Part shown: positions 5,680 through 6,405 of the stretch, in pieces
Position numbering within the stretch: the stretch's first letter is position 1
How the letters are laid out: each line of letters begins with the position of its first letter
Position numbers and translations under genes: made by a program
Source of the DNA: JACJVV01 sp047603135
GTDB lineage: Archaea > Nanobdellota > Nanobdellia > Woesearchaeales > JACJVV01
Reading direction: 5' to 3'
NCBI GenBank assembly: GCA_047603135.1
Contig: JBLKOW010000061.1
Coordinates: 1 to 6,405 of the forward strand
DNA length: 6,405 nt
Notes under the pieces: generated by a model
The model's input: the letters and a program-made list of their open reading frames with translations, nothing else
Told to the model about the DNA's origin: nothing
Database searches by the model: none

Positions 5680-5746
5680 ACTATTTGAATCTCAGATTAA
5701 AATATTAACTAATTCTATTTCTACATTGAACAACTTTGTTAATCTT

Positions 5747-5754
5747 AAAAAAAA
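5747..5754 (-). terminator. Poly-T terminator of the GCS2-like gene
   Basis: The minus strand has eight T's (A8 on the plus strand), 38 nt past the stop codon of the GCS2-like gene and just after the palindrome AGCGCT. A U8 run is a typical archaeal intrinsic terminator. The small gene converges on it from the other side. Confidence 0.55.
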
Positions 5755-5791
5755 GCGCTCAAAATCTTTATCTTGCCACACAACACAAATA

Positions 5792-6405
5792 TCACTGCAC
5801 CCAATGCAGTTTTCTAAGGTCTTTCATAAATTCTTCAGAGAAGTGAAGCGCGCCTTCTGAAACAACATCAACAGGAAGTGTATCAGTATAACCTCGTTTC
5901 TTAAAGTACTCTACAATACGATCAGACGTCGTTTTACGTTCATCTAGCATGCTCCGCACACTTGTCAAAAAAGGAGCATAATCATTATGCGAAACCTCTT
6001 TAACAAATCGGTAACACCTCTTCACATAGGTATAAATATCATCATTTTGAAGGCCAGAGTGAACTGCTTTTTTCTGAAGAGAAAGATTCACTGTAGAAAA
6101 CGGAGGAATAAAAATCATATTTCCCTCAACCTTAAAAGCATCCTTTGGTGAAATATCACTAGGAGTAACAATCAAATAATCCTGCTGAATAGCACGCAGT
6201 GCAAACTTAAACATCGTTGACATACCAAACAATGTAGAAAGATAATTCATATCTGAGCCTCGATATTCAAGCGTGCCCTTAGGATTTATCTTAACAGGAT
6301 TCCAGGTGAAATTTAAGATATTAGTTGAATTAACAAATTTTGTATAATCTACTTTATTTGCAATCATGAGATTCTTCCACTTTTGATGACGTCTTCGCAA
6401 GGTGC
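5792..6405 (-). CDS. Glutamate-cysteine ligase-like protein (GCS2 family), C-terminal part
   Basis: The reading frame is open to the window edge, so the true start and N-terminal half are outside; the TTG at 6400 is not its start. About 204 residues are visible. GTLEYRGSDM (genomic about 6277-6248) matches the GTLEFR-x-x-D signature of GCS2 carboxylate-amine ligases (EgtA/YbdK type), and the lead-in, DYTKFV then FTWNPVKINPK, fits the stretch before it, where family members have W-D-x-R-P. A helical region FGMSTMFKFALRAIQQDYL follows, as expected. These enzymes use ATP to join the gamma-carboxyl of glutamate to an amine, such as cysteine in gamma-glutamylcysteine synthesis. The usual Arg of WDxRP is replaced (NPVK), so the substrate may differ. 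The remaining C-terminus (about 90-202) contains a helical FVKEV region and a FKKRGYTDTLPVDVV stretch. Family membership is moderately sure; substrate is not. Confidence 0.65.
   Translation of the reverse strand, partial: TLRRRHQKWKNLMIANKVDYTKFVNSTNILNFTWNPVKINPKGTLEYRGSDMNYLSTLFGMSTMFKFALRAIQQDYLIVTPSDISPKDAFKVEGNMIFIPPFSTVNLSLQKKAVHSGLQNDDIYTYVKRCYRFVKEVSHNDYAPFLTSVRSMLDERKTTSDRIVEYFKKRGYTDTLPVDVVSEGALHFSEEFMKDLRKLHWVQ

Overview
The window looks like a piece of an AT-rich archaeal chromosome. Three things point to Archaea: a TrmB-family regulator, A/T-rich TATA-like boxes in place of bacterial -35/-10 pairs, and the near absence of Shine-Dalgarno sites before the start codons. In six genes the centre of a TATA-like box lies 25-28 nt upstream of the ATG, so transcription should begin at or next to the start codon and the mRNAs should be leaderless. 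A DPANN-type lineage (for example Woesearchaeota or Pacearchaeota) is my guess from gene style and base composition; I see no marker gene that settles it.

Layout. Positions 1-278 (minus) hold the N-terminal part of an ABC transporter ATPase of the nitrate/sulfonate/taurine type, cut by the window edge. Divergent from it, across a 96-nt gap, is a TrmB-family regulator (375-1121, plus); an imperfect dyad lies between the two TATA boxes. A complete hexameric-type glutamate dehydrogenase follows (1176-2471, plus) with its own promoter. It meets a class I SAM-dependent methyltransferase (2474-3241, minus) tail to tail with a 2-nt gap. The methyltransferase and a DltE-like short-chain dehydrogenase (3294-4037, plus) diverge from a 52-nt gap with only one convincing TATA box, which reads almost the same on both strands.

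Next is an unrecognised 401-residue protein (4136-5341, plus): four predicted membrane helices, a His patch, a Pro-Glu linker of period 8, a heptad coiled coil with an aromatic residue in nearly every turn, and a C-terminal domain I cannot place. A very AT-rich small gene (5473-5679, plus) is the exception to the leaderless pattern: it has a GAGGT Shine-Dalgarno match, a likely leader of about 90 nt, and a possible 25-codon upstream ORF ending 1 nt before its ATG. The right edge (5792-6405, minus) holds the C-terminal part of a GCS2-type glutamate-cysteine ligase-like (carboxylate-amine ligase) protein.

These genes do not form one operon; most have their own promoter. Two touch glutamate chemistry (glutamate dehydrogenase and the GCS2-like ligase), but they are 3 kb apart on opposite strands, so a functional link is only a possibility. 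I see no CRISPR array, IS element, tRNA or rRNA. I cannot claim a new multi-gene system; the most unusual items are the aromatic-heptad membrane protein, the shared bidirectional TATA box and the leadered small gene.
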